Source of the DNA: an uncultured Oscillibacter sp.
GTDB lineage: Bacteria > Bacillota > Clostridia > Oscillospirales > Oscillospiraceae
Assembly: GCA_947577075.1 (NCBI GenBank)
Contig: CANPTW010000014.1
Location: forward strand, 1-56,209
DNA: 56,209 nucleotides
Reading direction: 5' to 3'
This document shows, piece after piece, positions 39,765 to 47,963 of this stretch. The translations under genes were made by a program, and so were the position numbers. Each line of letters opens with the position of its first letter. The first letter of the stretch is position 1. The notes below the pieces were generated by a model. It ran no database searches. It had not been told where the DNA came from and saw nothing but the letters and a program-made list of their open reading frames with translations.

Positions 39765-40127
39765 TTACTCCCGGACGTGCTCCAGCCCCTGGTCGATGAT
39801 GGTCTTCACGTGGTCGTCCGCCAGGGAGTAGAAAACCGTCTTCCCCTCCCGGCGGGACTTCACCAGCCGGACGTTCTTCAGCGCCCGGAGCTGGTGGGAG
39901 ACGGCGGACTGGGTGAGCCCCAGCAGCGCCGCGATGTCGCACACGCACATCTCCGCCTCGAAGAGCACGTACAGAATGCGGACCCGGGTGGAGTCCCCGA
40001 AGATGCGGAACAGCTCCGTCAAATCGTAGAGGGTATCCTCCCCCGGCAGCTCCCGCCGGACCTTCTCCACAAGGTCCCCGTGGGCGTGGATGAAGTCGCA
40101 GCACTCCACAGTATAGCGGTCCTCCAT
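39765..40127 (-). CDS. ArsR/SmtB-family metal-sensing repressor
   Basis: A 120-residue winged-helix protein (CVCDIAALLGLTQSAVSHQLRALKNVRLV). Candidate metal ligands are the CVC at the start of the recognition region, N-terminal Cys-Cys (VECCDF) as in CadC, and an alpha-5 DDHVKTIIDQGLEH site as in CzrA/SmtB. GAAAGGAGG precedes the ATG. It heads the HMA/ATPase operon, and a dyad operator overlaps its promoter. Confidence 0.92.
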   Translation of the reverse strand: MEDRYTVECCDFIHAHGDLVEKVRRELPGEDTLYDLTELFRIFGDSTRVRILYVLFEAEMCVCDIAALLGLTQSAVSHQLRALKNVRLVKSRREGKTVFYSLADDHVKTIIDQGLEHVRE

Positions 40128-40146
40128 GAGTCCGCCTCCTTTCAAA

Positions 40147-40176
40147 TGAACAATTGAACGAGTGTTCATATGTTCA
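40147..40176. promoter_or_regulatory. ArsR-type operator
   Basis: Outer TGAACA...TGTTCA and inner TGAAC-N4-GTTCA dyads, just downstream of the -10 on the minus strand. Typical SmtB/CzrA site. Confidence 0.75.
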
Positions 40177-40203
40177 TTATACACGGCGTCGCTCCTTTGT
40201 CAA
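40176..40203 (-). promoter_or_regulatory. Promoter of the metal-resistance operon
   Basis: Minus strand: TTGACA, 16-nt spacer, TATAAT. Confidence 0.8.
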
Positions 40204-40220
40204 GCCCCTTTTCAAAAAAG

Positions 40221-40249
40221 TTGAAAAGGGGCCGGGGCTGTGGTATACT
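40221..40249 (+). promoter_or_regulatory. Promoter of the thioesterase gene
   Basis: TTGAAA, 17-nt spacer, TATACT, 37 nt before the ATG at 40287. Confidence 0.75.
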
Positions 40250-40286
40250 GACGCTGTTTTTCACTACGCGATTAGGAGGGTGCTTT

Positions 40287-40721
40287 ATGGAGGATATGGA
40301 GAAGCTCCGGCTGGAGACGCTGAAGCTGGGGGCCAACGCCTTCACGGCGTACAATTTCATCCGGCTGGAATCCGTGGAGCCGGACCGGGCGGTATACTGC
40401 CTGGACGTCCGCCCGGAGAGCCGGAACCCCTGGGGCATGGTCCACGGCGGGGCGCTGTACACCCTGGCGGACGACGCCGCCGGGGCGGCGGCCCACAGCG
40501 ACGGGCGGCACTACGTCACCCAGCACGGGGACCTGCACTTTCTGGACAACCGGGCCCACGGGACCGTCCGGGCCGCGGGCCGGGTCCGCCACCGGGGGCG
40601 GTCCACGGTGCTGGTGGACGTGGAGATCACCGACGGGGCCGGGGCCCTGCTGGCCACGGGGGCGTTTTCCTATTTCTGCGTGAACGCGGCGCGGATGGCC
40701 CAGCGGGCGGAGGAACCCTGA
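40287..40721 (+). CDS. Hotdog-fold thioesterase (PaaI/YdiI type)
   Basis: A 144-residue hotdog protein with the NPWGMVHGGALYTLADDAAG motif (catalytic Asp/Glu region) and GDLHFLDNRAHGTVRAAGRVRHRGR. It hydrolyses an acyl-CoA thioester; the chain is unknown. Monocistronic with its own promoter, and AGGAGGG precedes the ATG. Confidence 0.9.
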   Translation: MEDMEKLRLETLKLGANAFTAYNFIRLESVEPDRAVYCLDVRPESRNPWGMVHGGALYTLADDAAGAAAHSDGRHYVTQHGDLHFLDNRAHGTVRAAGRVRHRGRSTVLVDVEITDGAGALLATGAFSYFCVNAARMAQRAEEP

Positions 40722-40741
40722 AGGCCCCTCCGCCTCTCAAC

Positions 40742-40773
40742 GGGGAGCGCCCTCCGGCGGGAGGGCGCTCCCC
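40742..40773 (+). terminator. Hairpin after the thioesterase gene
   Basis: A GGGGAGCGCCCTCC / GGAGGGCGCTCCCC perfect stem with a 4-nt loop; no strong T run. Confidence 0.6.
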
Positions 40774-40850
40774 CTGCGGCTATCCACATTTTCACCAAAA
40801 AGTAATACCTTTCGGCGGAAAACTTCGCCGCCGGCCGGGGCATTCCGTCA

Positions 40851-40879
40851 TTGACGCTGACGGAAAAAACCATCATAAT
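40851..40879 (+). promoter_or_regulatory. Promoter of carA-carB
   Basis: TTGACG, 17-nt spacer, CATAAT, 37 nt before the carA ATG. Confidence 0.6.
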
Positions 40880-40916
40880 AGAGGGGATGAACCATCACAA
40901 AACCAGGGAGGCATCC

Positions 40917-41981
40917 ATGGAAAAAGGCTATTTGGTCCTGGCGGACGGCCAGATCTTTCAGGGGCTCCGGTTCGGCGCCCGGGCGGAAGCCATCGGCGAG
41001 CTGGTCTTCACCACCGGCATGTGCGGCTATGTGGAGACGCTGACGGACCCCAGCTACGCGGGGCAGATCGTCATGCAGACCTATCCCCTCATCGGCAACT
41101 ACGGGGTCATCCCCGAGGACTTCGAGGGGGCGTGCCATGTCAAGGGCTACGTGGTCCGGGAGCACTGCGGCCACCCCTCCAACTTCCGCAGCCGGGGGGA
41201 CCTGGACGGCTTTTTGAAGGAGCGGAACATCCCCGGCCTCTACGGCGTGGACACCCGGCAGCTGACCCGGATCATCCGGGAGTCCGGCGTCATGAACGCA
41301 CTCCTCTGCGACGAGGTTCCGGCGGATCTGACCCCCCTCCGGGAGTACGCCGTCACCGGCGTGGTAAACGCCGTCACCAGTCAGGCGCCCGCCGTCTATG
41401 AGGCGGAGGGCGGGACCCGTTTCCATGTGGCCCTGCTGGACTACGGCGCGAAACGCAACATCGTTCAGGAGCTCCGGAAGCGGGGCTGCGAGGTGACGGT
41501 GCTCCCCGCCTCCGCGGCGGCGGAAGACGTGCTGGCCATGAAGCCGGACGGCGTCATGCTCTCCAACGGCCCCGGGGACCCGGCGGAGAACGTCTACCAG
41601 ATTGAGCAGATTCAAAAGATCCTGGGCAGGGTCCCCCTCTTCGGCATCTGCCTGGGCCACCAGCTCACCGCCCTAGCGGCGGGGGGAAAGACCTATAAAC
41701 TCAAGTACGGCCACCGGGGGGTCAACCAGCCCGTCCGGGATTTGAACGGCGTGCGGACCTACATCACCAGCCAGAACCACGGCTACGCCGTGGACGGAGA
41801 CAGCGTGAAAATCGGCCGCGTCTCCTTTGCCAACGCCAACGACGGAACCTGTGAGGGTCTGGATTACCCCGGCCTCCGGGCCTTCACCGTTCAGTTCCAC
41901 CCCGAGGCCCGGGGCGGCCCCCGGGACACCGCGTTTTTGTTTGACCGCTTTGTGGAGCTGATGGAAGGAGGCGAGCTGTAA
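40917..41981 (+). CDS. carA: Carbamoyl-phosphate synthase small subunit
   Basis: A 354-residue glutaminase subunit. The class I amidotransferase domain has the nucleophile in FGICLGHQL and the His-Glu pair in FHPEA, after an N-terminal CPSase_sm_chain domain (GYLVLADGQIFQG...FTTGMCGYVETLTDPSYAGQI). It supplies ammonia to CarB. GGGAGG precedes the ATG. TAATG overlap with carB couples translation. Confidence 0.96.
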   Translation: MEKGYLVLADGQIFQGLRFGARAEAIGELVFTTGMCGYVETLTDPSYAGQIVMQTYPLIGNYGVIPEDFEGACHVKGYVVREHCGHPSNFRSRGDLDGFLKERNIPGLYGVDTRQLTRIIRESGVMNALLCDEVPADLTPLREYAVTGVVNAVTSQAPAVYEAEGGTRFHVALLDYGAKRNIVQELRKRGCEVTVLPASAAAEDVLAMKPDGVMLSNGPGDPAENVYQIEQIQKILGRVPLFGICLGHQLTALAAGGKTYKLKYGHRGVNQPVRDLNGVRTYITSQNHGYAVDGDSVKIGRVSFANANDGTCEGLDYPGLRAFTVQFHPEARGGPRDTAFLFDRFVELMEGGEL

Positions 41982-44900
41982 TGCCCCTGGACAAGACGAT
42001 TCAAAAGGTCCTGGTCATCGGATCCGGCCCCATCGTCATCGGCCAGGCCGCCGAGTTCGACTACGCCGGGGCCCAGGCCTGCCGGGTCTTGAAGGAGGCC
42101 GGGGTCAACGTGGTCCTGTGCAACTCCAACCCCGCCACCATCATGACGGACCAGGCCATGGCGGACGAGATTTACTTGGAGCCCCTGACCGTGGAAACCA
42201 TGAAGCGCATCATCCGCAAGGAGAAGCCGGACTCCCTCCTGGCGGGCCTGGGGGGCCAGACGGGCCTGACCCTGGCCATGCAGCTCAGCAAGGAGGGCTT
42301 CCTCCAGGAGCAGAACGTCCGCCTCCTGGGCACGGACGCCGCCGCCATCTCCCGGGCCGAGGACCGGGAGCTCTTCAAGGAGGCCATGGCGGAGATCGGC
42401 CAGCCCGTCATCGCCTCCGACATCGCGGAAACCGTGGAGGGGGCCCTGGCCGTGGCGGCGAAGATCGGCTACCCCGTCATCGTCCGCCCCGCCTTCACCC
42501 TGGGGGGCGCCGGGGGCGGCGCGGCCCAGAATGAAGCCGAGCTCCACATCATCGCCCAGACGGGCCTGGACGCCTCCCCCATCACCCAGGTCCTCATTGA
42601 GAAGGCCATCTTCGGCTGGAAGGAAATCGAGTTCGAGACCATGCGGGACTCCGCGGGCAACGTCATTGCCGTCTGCTCCATGGAGAACCTGGACCCCGTG
42701 GGGGTCCACACCGGGGACTCCATCGTGGTGGCCCCCACCCAGACCCTGGCGGACCGGGAGTTTCAGATGCTCCGCTCCGCCTCCCTGGACATCATCACCC
42801 ACCTCGGCATCGTGGGGGGCTGCAACGTCCAGCTGGCCTTAAATCCGGACAGCTTCGAGTACGCCGTCATCGAGGTGAACCCCCGGGTCAGCCGGTCCTC
42901 CGCCCTGGCCTCTAAGGCCACGGGCTACCCCATCGCCAAGATCACGGCCAAGATCGCCCTGGGGTACACCCTGGACGAGATCAAGAACGACATCACCGGG
43001 AAGACCTGCGCCTGCTTCGAACCGACGCTGGACTACATCGTGGTGAAGATGCCCAAGTGGCCCTTCGACAAATTCGCCGACGCCTCCCGCTCTTTGGGCA
43101 CCCAGATGAAGGCCACGGGCGAGGTCATGTCCATCGCCCCCAGCTTTGAGATGGCCCTGATGAAGGCCATCCGGGGGGCGGAAATCGGCATGGACTCCCT
43201 GAACCGGAAAAATACGGACCCCGCCCCCATTTGGGAGCGCCTCCGGCGGGTGGACGACCGGCGCATTTTCACCGTCTTCGAGGCCCTGAAATCCGGCGTC
43301 AGCGTAGACGAGATTTTCTCCATTACCAAGATTGACCGCTGGTTTCTCTGGAAGCTCCGCCGGCTGGTGGACTTCGAGCAGGCCCTGGAACGGGACGGCC
43401 TCACCGCCGAGCACTATGCCGAGGGCAAGCGCCTGGGCTACCCGGACGAAACCCTCCTCCGCCTCTCCGGGGCGGAACGCCTCCCGGAGGAGCCCAAAAC
43501 CGCCGTCTACAAGATGGTGGACACCTGCGGCGCGGAGTTCGACGCGGAAACGCCGTACTTCTATTCCAGCTTCGATACGTTCTGCGAGTCCCGGGCCTTC
43601 CCCCGGTCGGGGCGGCCCGTCATCATGGTCCTGGGCTCCGGCCCCATCCGGATTGGCCAGGGCATCGAGTTCGACTACTCCTCCGTCCACTGCGTCTGGA
43701 CCCTGAAAGAACTGGGCTACGACGTGGTGATCGTCAACAACAACCCGGAAACCGTCTCCACGGACTACGACACCGCCGACCGGCTGTACTTTGAGCCGCT
43801 GTACCCCGAGGACGTCATGCACATCATCGATGTGGAAAAGCCGGTGGGCGTAGTGGTGGCCTTCGGCGGCCAGACGGCCATCAAGCTGACCCAGTACCTG
43901 GACAGCCACGGCATCCGGATCATGGGCACCTCCGCCGAGTCCATCGACATGGCGGAGGACCGGGAGCGCTTCGACGAGCTGCTGGAGCGCTTCCACATCA
44001 AGCGGCCCCAGGGCCGGGGCGTCCTGGGCATGGAAGAGGCCCTGCAGGCGGCGGGTGAGCTGGGCTACCCCGTGCTGCTCCGGCCTTCCTACGTCATCGG
44101 CGGACAAAATATGGTCATCGCCCACAACGACGAGGACGTCCGGACCTACATGAACGTGATCCTCTCCGGGAAGGTGGAGAACCCCGTCCTGGTGGATCAG
44201 TACCTCATGGGCAAGGAATTGGAGGTGGATGTCATCTCCGACGGGGTGGACGTGCTCATCCCCGGCGTCATGCAGCACATCGAGCGCACCGGCGTCCACT
44301 CCGGGGACTCCATCGCCGTCTACCCGCCCTTCTCCATCGGGGACCGGATGCTCAAGGTCATCGTGGACTGCTCCGAGAAGCTGGCCCTGTCCCTGGGGAC
44401 CAAGGGACTCATCAACATCCAGTATCTTATCTATCAGGGGGAGCTGTACGTCATCGAGGTGAACCCCCGGGCCAGCCGGACGGTGCCTTATATCTCCAAG
44501 GTCACCGGGGTCCCCATGGTGGACCTGGCCACGCGGGTCATGGTGGGACAGCCCCTGAAATCTCTGGGCTACGGCACGGGGCTTTACAAGCAGCCCCCCT
44601 ATACCGCCGTCAAGGTCCCCGTCTTCTCCTTCGAAAAGCTCACCGACGCCAACGCCGCCCTGTCCCCGGAGATGAAGTCCACCGGGGAGGTTCTGGGCCT
44701 GGGTAAGAACATGCAGGAGGCGTTGTTCAAGGGCCTGGTTTCCGCCGGCTATAAGGTGGAGATCGCGGGGGGCACCCCGCAAAATCGAAGATTTTGTGGG
44801 GAGAGGCGGAGCAGCGGAGTGAGTGAGCTTTCGCCGCAGGCGGAAGCGAAGGATACGGCGCTTGCGACGCCGACGGGCGGCGTCCTCATCTCCGTCAACC

Positions 44901-46114
44901 GCCGGGACCAGCCGGAGATTCTGGACACCGCCCGGAAGCTGGACGAGCTGGGCTTCCGGCTCTACGCCACCGACGGCACCGCCCATGAGATCGAGCGCCT
45001 GGGCACCAGCGTGGAGATCGTGGGGAAGCTGGGCCAGGACAACCGGGTCTTCCAGCTCCTGGAGGACGGGAAGATCGACTACGTCATCCTCACCGGGTCC
45101 ACGGAGCCGGAGTACATCCGGGACTTCATCCGATTGAACCACCGCTGCGTCCAGCTGGGCATCCCCTGCCTCACCTCCCTGGACACCGCCGGGGCCCTGG
45201 CGGATATCCTGGAGTCCCGGTATAACCAGGGGAACACGGAGCTGGTGGACATCTGCCACCTCCGGGAGCGGCGGGAAACCCTGCCCTTCACCAAGATGCA
45301 GACCTGCGGCAACGACTACATCTTCCTGGAGAACTTCGACGGGCGGATCACCTGCCCGGAGTCCCTGTGCGTCACCTTCTGCCACCGGCACTACGGCGTG
45401 GGGGCCGACGGCATCATCCTGCTGGAGCGCTCCGGGATTGCCGACGCGAAAATGCGCATGTTCAACGCCGACGGCAGCGAGGGAAAAATGGCGGGCAACG
45501 CCCTGCGGTGCGTGGGGAAGTATCTCCACGACAAGGGCTTTACGGACAGGGAGACGCTGACGGTGGAAACCGCCAGCGGCGTGAAGGCCGTGACGCTGTA
45601 CACCGTGGGGGGCAAGGTCACCTCCGCCAGCGTGGACATGGGCCGGGCCGCCCTGGACACGGCGGCCCTGAAGTTCACCATCGCGGAAAAAGAGGTGGTG
45701 AACTACCCCGTCCGCATCGCCGGGCGGCCCTACAACATCACCTGCGTGGACATGGGGAACCCCCACTGCGTGGTCTTCTGCGAGCGGGTGGACGCGGTGG
45801 ACATCGACTTCATCGGCCCCCGGTTCGAGCACGCCCCCTATTTCCCGGAGCGGATCAACACGGAGTTCATCCGGGTGGTGAACCCCAGCACCATCAAGAT
45901 GCGGGTCTGGGAGCGGGGCAGCGGGGAGACTATGGCCTGCGGCACCGGGGCCTGCGCGGCGGTGGTGGCCGCCGTGGCCAACGGCCTGTGCGAGAAGGGC
46001 CGGGACATCACCGTCCGGGTCAAGGGCGGGGAGCTGATTGTCCACTACACCGACGAGGCCGTCACCCTGACGGGGGACGCGAAACTGGTGTACACGGGAG
46101 AGATTGAATACTAA
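41981..46114 (+). CDS. carB-dapF: Carbamoyl-phosphate synthase large subunit fused to diaminopimelate epimerase
   Basis: A 1377-residue single open frame. CarB spans ~1-1100: ATP-grasp 1 (1-400), oligomerisation region, ATP-grasp 2 (~550-927) and MGS-type regulatory domain (966-1100; GGVLISVNRRDQPEIL). DapF spans 1101-1377, from FTKMQTCGNDYIF to the C-terminal LVYTGEIEY, without its own start Met. Two oddities are visible. Residues ~931-965 are an Arg/Ser/Ala-rich insertion encoded by repeat-like DNA. In DapF the first catalytic Cys position is Ala1171 (GKMAGNALRC) while the second, Cys1320 (MACGTGACA), is present. It would join pyrimidine/arginine and lysine/cell-wall precursor synthesis in one polypeptide unless cleaved. 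Confidence 0.92.
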   Translation: MPLDKTIQKVLVIGSGPIVIGQAAEFDYAGAQACRVLKEAGVNVVLCNSNPATIMTDQAMADEIYLEPLTVETMKRIIRKEKPDSLLAGLGGQTGLTLAMQLSKEGFLQEQNVRLLGTDAAAISRAEDRELFKEAMAEIGQPVIASDIAETVEGALAVAAKIGYPVIVRPAFTLGGAGGGAAQNEAELHIIAQTGLDASPITQVLIEKAIFGWKEIEFETMRDSAGNVIAVCSMENLDPVGVHTGDSIVVAPTQTLADREFQMLRSASLDIITHLGIVGGCNVQLALNPDSFEYAVIEVNPRVSRSSALASKATGYPIAKITAKIALGYTLDEIKNDITGKTCACFEPTLDYIVVKMPKWPFDKFADASRSLGTQMKATGEVMSIAPSFEMALMKAIRGAEIGMDSLNRKNTDPAPIWERLRRVDDRRIFTVFEALKSGVSVDEIFSITKIDRWFLWKLRRLVDFEQALERDGLTAEHYAEGKRLGYPDETLLRLSGAERLPEEPKTAVYKMVDTCGAEFDAETPYFYSSFDTFCESRAFPRSGRPVIMVLGSGPIRIGQGIEFDYSSVHCVWTLKELGYDVVIVNNNPETVSTDYDTADRLYFEPLYPEDVMHIIDVEKPVGVVVAFGGQTAIKLTQYLDSHGIRIMGTSAESIDMAEDRERFDELLERFHIKRPQGRGVLGMEEALQAAGELGYPVLLRPSYVIGGQNMVIAHNDEDVRTYMNVILSGKVENPVLVDQYLMGKELEVDVISDGVDVLIPGVMQHIERTGVHSGDSIAVYPPFSIGDRMLKVIVDCSEKLALSLGTKGLINIQYLIYQGELYVIEVNPRASRTVPYISKVTGVPMVDLATRVMVGQPLKSLGYGTGLYKQPPYTAVKVPVFSFEKLTDANAALSPEMKSTGEVLGLGKNMQEALFKGLVSAGYKVEIAGGTPQNRRFCGERRSSGVSELSPQAEAKDTALATPTGGVLISVNRRDQPEILDTARKLDELGFRLYATDGTAHEIERLGTSVEIVGKLGQDNRVFQLLEDGKIDYVILTGSTEPEYIRDFIRLNHRCVQLGIPCLTSLDTAGALADILESRYNQGNTELVDICHLRERRETLPFTKMQTCGNDYIFLENFDGRITCPESLCVTFCHRHYGVGADGIILLERSGIADAKMRMFNADGSEGKMAGNALRCVGKYLHDKGFTDRETLTVETASGVKAVTLYTVGGKVTSASVDMGRAALDTAALKFTIAEKEVVNYPVRIAGRPYNITCVDMGNPHCVVFCERVDAVDIDFIGPRFEHAPYFPERINTEFIRVVNPSTIKMRVWERGSGETMACGTGACAAVVAAVANGLCEKGRDITVRVKGGELIVHYTDEAVTLTGDAKLVYTGEIEY
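44768..44878 (+). repeat. Repeat-like in-frame insertion within carB
   Basis: A hairpin CCCCGCAAAATC GAA GATTTTGTGGGG is followed by GGCGGAGCAGCGGAGTGAG, a CGCCGCAGGCGG mini-stem and GCTTGCGACGCCGACGG. It encodes ~35 low-complexity residues between ATP-grasp 2 and the MGS domain. Its layout (hairpin then GCGACG-type tail) resembles the intergenic elements. Confidence 0.65.
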
Positions 46115-46139
46115 TCGGATACTATCGACAGATTACTAC

Positions 46140-46172
46140 AAAAAGGACCGCCCTCCCGGGCGGTCCTTTCCT
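46140..46172. terminator. Terminator after carB-dapF
   Basis: An AGGACCGCCC / GGGCGGTCCT stem with TTTCCTTTC; A-rich on the other side, so it works for both convergent genes. Confidence 0.8.
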
Positions 46173-46173
46173 T

Positions 46174-47226
46174 TCAATACTGGTAGATCAGATAATTCTC
46201 CAGCAGCGTCACCATGCGCTGGTACTCCAAAGGAGACTCCGCGTATTCCTTAATGCTCTCGTGGACGGGCCAGCTGCTGTTGTGCTCCGCGTTGTACCGT
46301 TGCGTCAGCCCGGCCAGGAACCGCGCTGCAGTCTTGGCGCTGACGCTGCCCTCCCGGAGCTGTTCCGCCGCGGTTCTGCCTCTGCCGCCTTCCGGACGGT
46401 AGCTGTAGTCTATCTGGTCCAGATTCCCCACCAGGGCAAGCATCTGGTACGCGCAGTACCGCAGCCGCCGCCAATCCTTCGTGTCGAGGGTGTCCCGGAA
46501 CTCCAGCGCCCAGGCGTAGGGCTGGCTGCTGGTGTGCAGGGAGGTGGTATAGGGCCCCAGCTCTTGGGAAATCTGAAGCAGCTCCGCGATGCGCCCCAGG
46601 GCGGGAGCGTCGCCGCAGTAAGGCGTTTTCGCCTCCAGCAGGTCCATGGTTCTCTGGCTGATGACCACGCCGTCCGCCCAGAGGAGCCGTCCGGACTTGC
46701 CGCCCAGCCAGACTTCCTGGATGAAATTCAGCGGTACGATCAGCTCAGCCTCTCCGGAGGAATAAAGGGGGGAAGCCAGCACGTCCCGGGCGTAGATGGA
46801 GGTGACGCCGTCCACCGTCTCCAGCTTCCAGCCGTGGAAGGCGCCGCCGGAGTCCATGGAAGCCAGCATCAGCCGCAGCCTGTCTCCGCTGTCATGAGCG
46901 CTCAGCACCGCCACGCTCTGGGCCTGAAGGGGCGTGCCGATGACGAACACCTTTAGGGCCAGTCCCCCCAGCAGAACCATCGCCGTGCACACAACCGCCA
47001 GGACGATTTTCCGGACGGTCCCCTTCTTCACCCGTTTCAGGAAATCCACCTCCCTGGCGGCCTCCTCCGGCTCCGGAGGGGAGGCCATGGCCTCCTTCCG
47101 GGCGGTACAGTCCGGGCAGCCCTCCAGGTGCCGCTCCACCGCCGCTTTCGACTCCTCCCCCAGGAGGTTTTCCACATAGCTGGGCAGCAGGTCCCGCACC
47201 ACGCCGCAGGTCAGATCATTCTTCAT
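46174..47226 (-). CDS. Anti-sigma factor, zf-HC2 plus extracellular domain
   Basis: A 350-residue protein. An N-terminal zinc finger (CGVVRDLLPSYVENLLGEESKAAVERHLEGCPDC, HxxxCxxC) leads to one transmembrane helix at ~73-97 and a ~250-residue outer domain with no family I recognise. It overlaps the sigma gene by 11 nt. It likely sequesters that sigma factor until an envelope signal is sensed. Confidence 0.82.
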   Translation of the reverse strand: MKNDLTCGVVRDLLPSYVENLLGEESKAAVERHLEGCPDCTARKEAMASPPEPEEAAREVDFLKRVKKGTVRKIVLAVVCTAMVLLGGLALKVFVIGTPLQAQSVAVLSAHDSGDRLRLMLASMDSGGAFHGWKLETVDGVTSIYARDVLASPLYSSGEAELIVPLNFIQEVWLGGKSGRLLWADGVVISQRTMDLLEAKTPYCGDAPALGRIAELLQISQELGPYTTSLHTSSQPYAWALEFRDTLDTKDWRRLRYCAYQMLALVGNLDQIDYSYRPEGGRGRTAAEQLREGSVSAKTAARFLAGLTQRYNAEHNSSWPVHESIKEYAESPLEYQRMVTLLENYLIYQY

Positions 47227-47707
47227 CGCGCATACCTCCGTTCCGCAGTTTCTCCTTGCTCCGGTAAAAGGTCACCCGGGCCCAGGTCTCCGTCTTTCCG
47301 CACACGTCCCCGATCTCCCGGAAGCTCAAACCCCCGAAGGCCCGGAGATAGACCACCTCTCGCTGGGCCTCCGGCAGGCCGTGGACCAGCTTCAAAAGGT
47401 CCATCCGCCCCTCCTGTTCCAGCACGCTCTCCTCCGCCGAGGGGCCGGGGGACTCCGGCAGGTCCTCCGGGGGAACCGGGGCCTCCCGCTTTTGCTTCCG
47501 CAAATGCTGGAACCACAGGTGCTTGGCAATCTGGCAGAGCCAGACGGAGACCTTGCAGGTCCCGTCGAAGCGGTCCACGGACCGGACGGCCTGATAAAAA
47601 GTCTCCTGGGTCAGCTCCTCCGCCAGGCGCTCGTCCCGGGTCTTCGCCAGGAGGAACTTATAGACCGTCCGGGCGTGCTGCTGATAGACCTTCTGCATGT
47701 CCTCCAT
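47216..47707 (-). CDS. ECF RNA polymerase sigma factor (second of two)
   Basis: A 163-residue SigW/SigM-like protein with region 2 (HARTVYKFLLAKTRDERLAEELTQETFYQAV) and region 4 (LPEAQREVVYLRAFGGLSFREIGDVCGKTETWARVTFYRSKEKL). AAGGAGG precedes the ATG. Paired with the anti-sigma gene. Unlike the pair at 28-29 kb, no membrane accessory genes follow. Confidence 0.92.
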   Translation of the reverse strand: MEDMQKVYQQHARTVYKFLLAKTRDERLAEELTQETFYQAVRSVDRFDGTCKVSVWLCQIAKHLWFQHLRKQKREAPVPPEDLPESPGPSAEESVLEQEGRMDLLKLVHGLPEAQREVVYLRAFGGLSFREIGDVCGKTETWARVTFYRSKEKLRNGGMRDEE

Positions 47708-47782
47708 CCGCCGTTCCTCCTTCCGCCTGTTCTGCCCATAGATCCCCCGGGCGGGGCGTTCGTTACAGCTCTGCCCAAAAAA

Positions 47783-47812
47783 ATTGACGGGCCGGAGCCC
47801 GTCAATTTTTTC
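47783..47812. terminator. Bidirectional terminator downstream of the hydrogenase
   Basis: An ATTGACGGGC / GCCCGTCAAT stem flanked by A7 and T6. Confidence 0.85.
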
Positions 47813-47816
47813 GTCG

Positions 47817-47868
47817 GCCGGAGATTTCGCCGCTCCGGCTTGGCTGATTGCCGGACCGTCGGAGCGGG
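47817..47868 (-). repeat. Intergenic tail element, copy f
   Basis: The minus strand reads CCGACGGTCCGGCAATCAGCC followed by AAGCCGGAGCGGCG, with a TCCGGC / GCCGGA stem around the conserved loop. It matches the tails of the elements in the butyrate cluster. Confidence 0.55.
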
Positions 47869-47963
47869 AAGACGTTCGTTTGCTGCCGTTTCCCCCTTGG
47901 GGACGTACTCCACTAAGCGCTTGCTCTGCAAAATCAAGTGCCGTTCCGGTCCTTCAAGAAACG

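Noticed and set aside
42839-46045. Over 1,000-codon minus-strand frame opposite carB-dapF
   Set aside because: Antisense effect of high GC third positions; no motifs.
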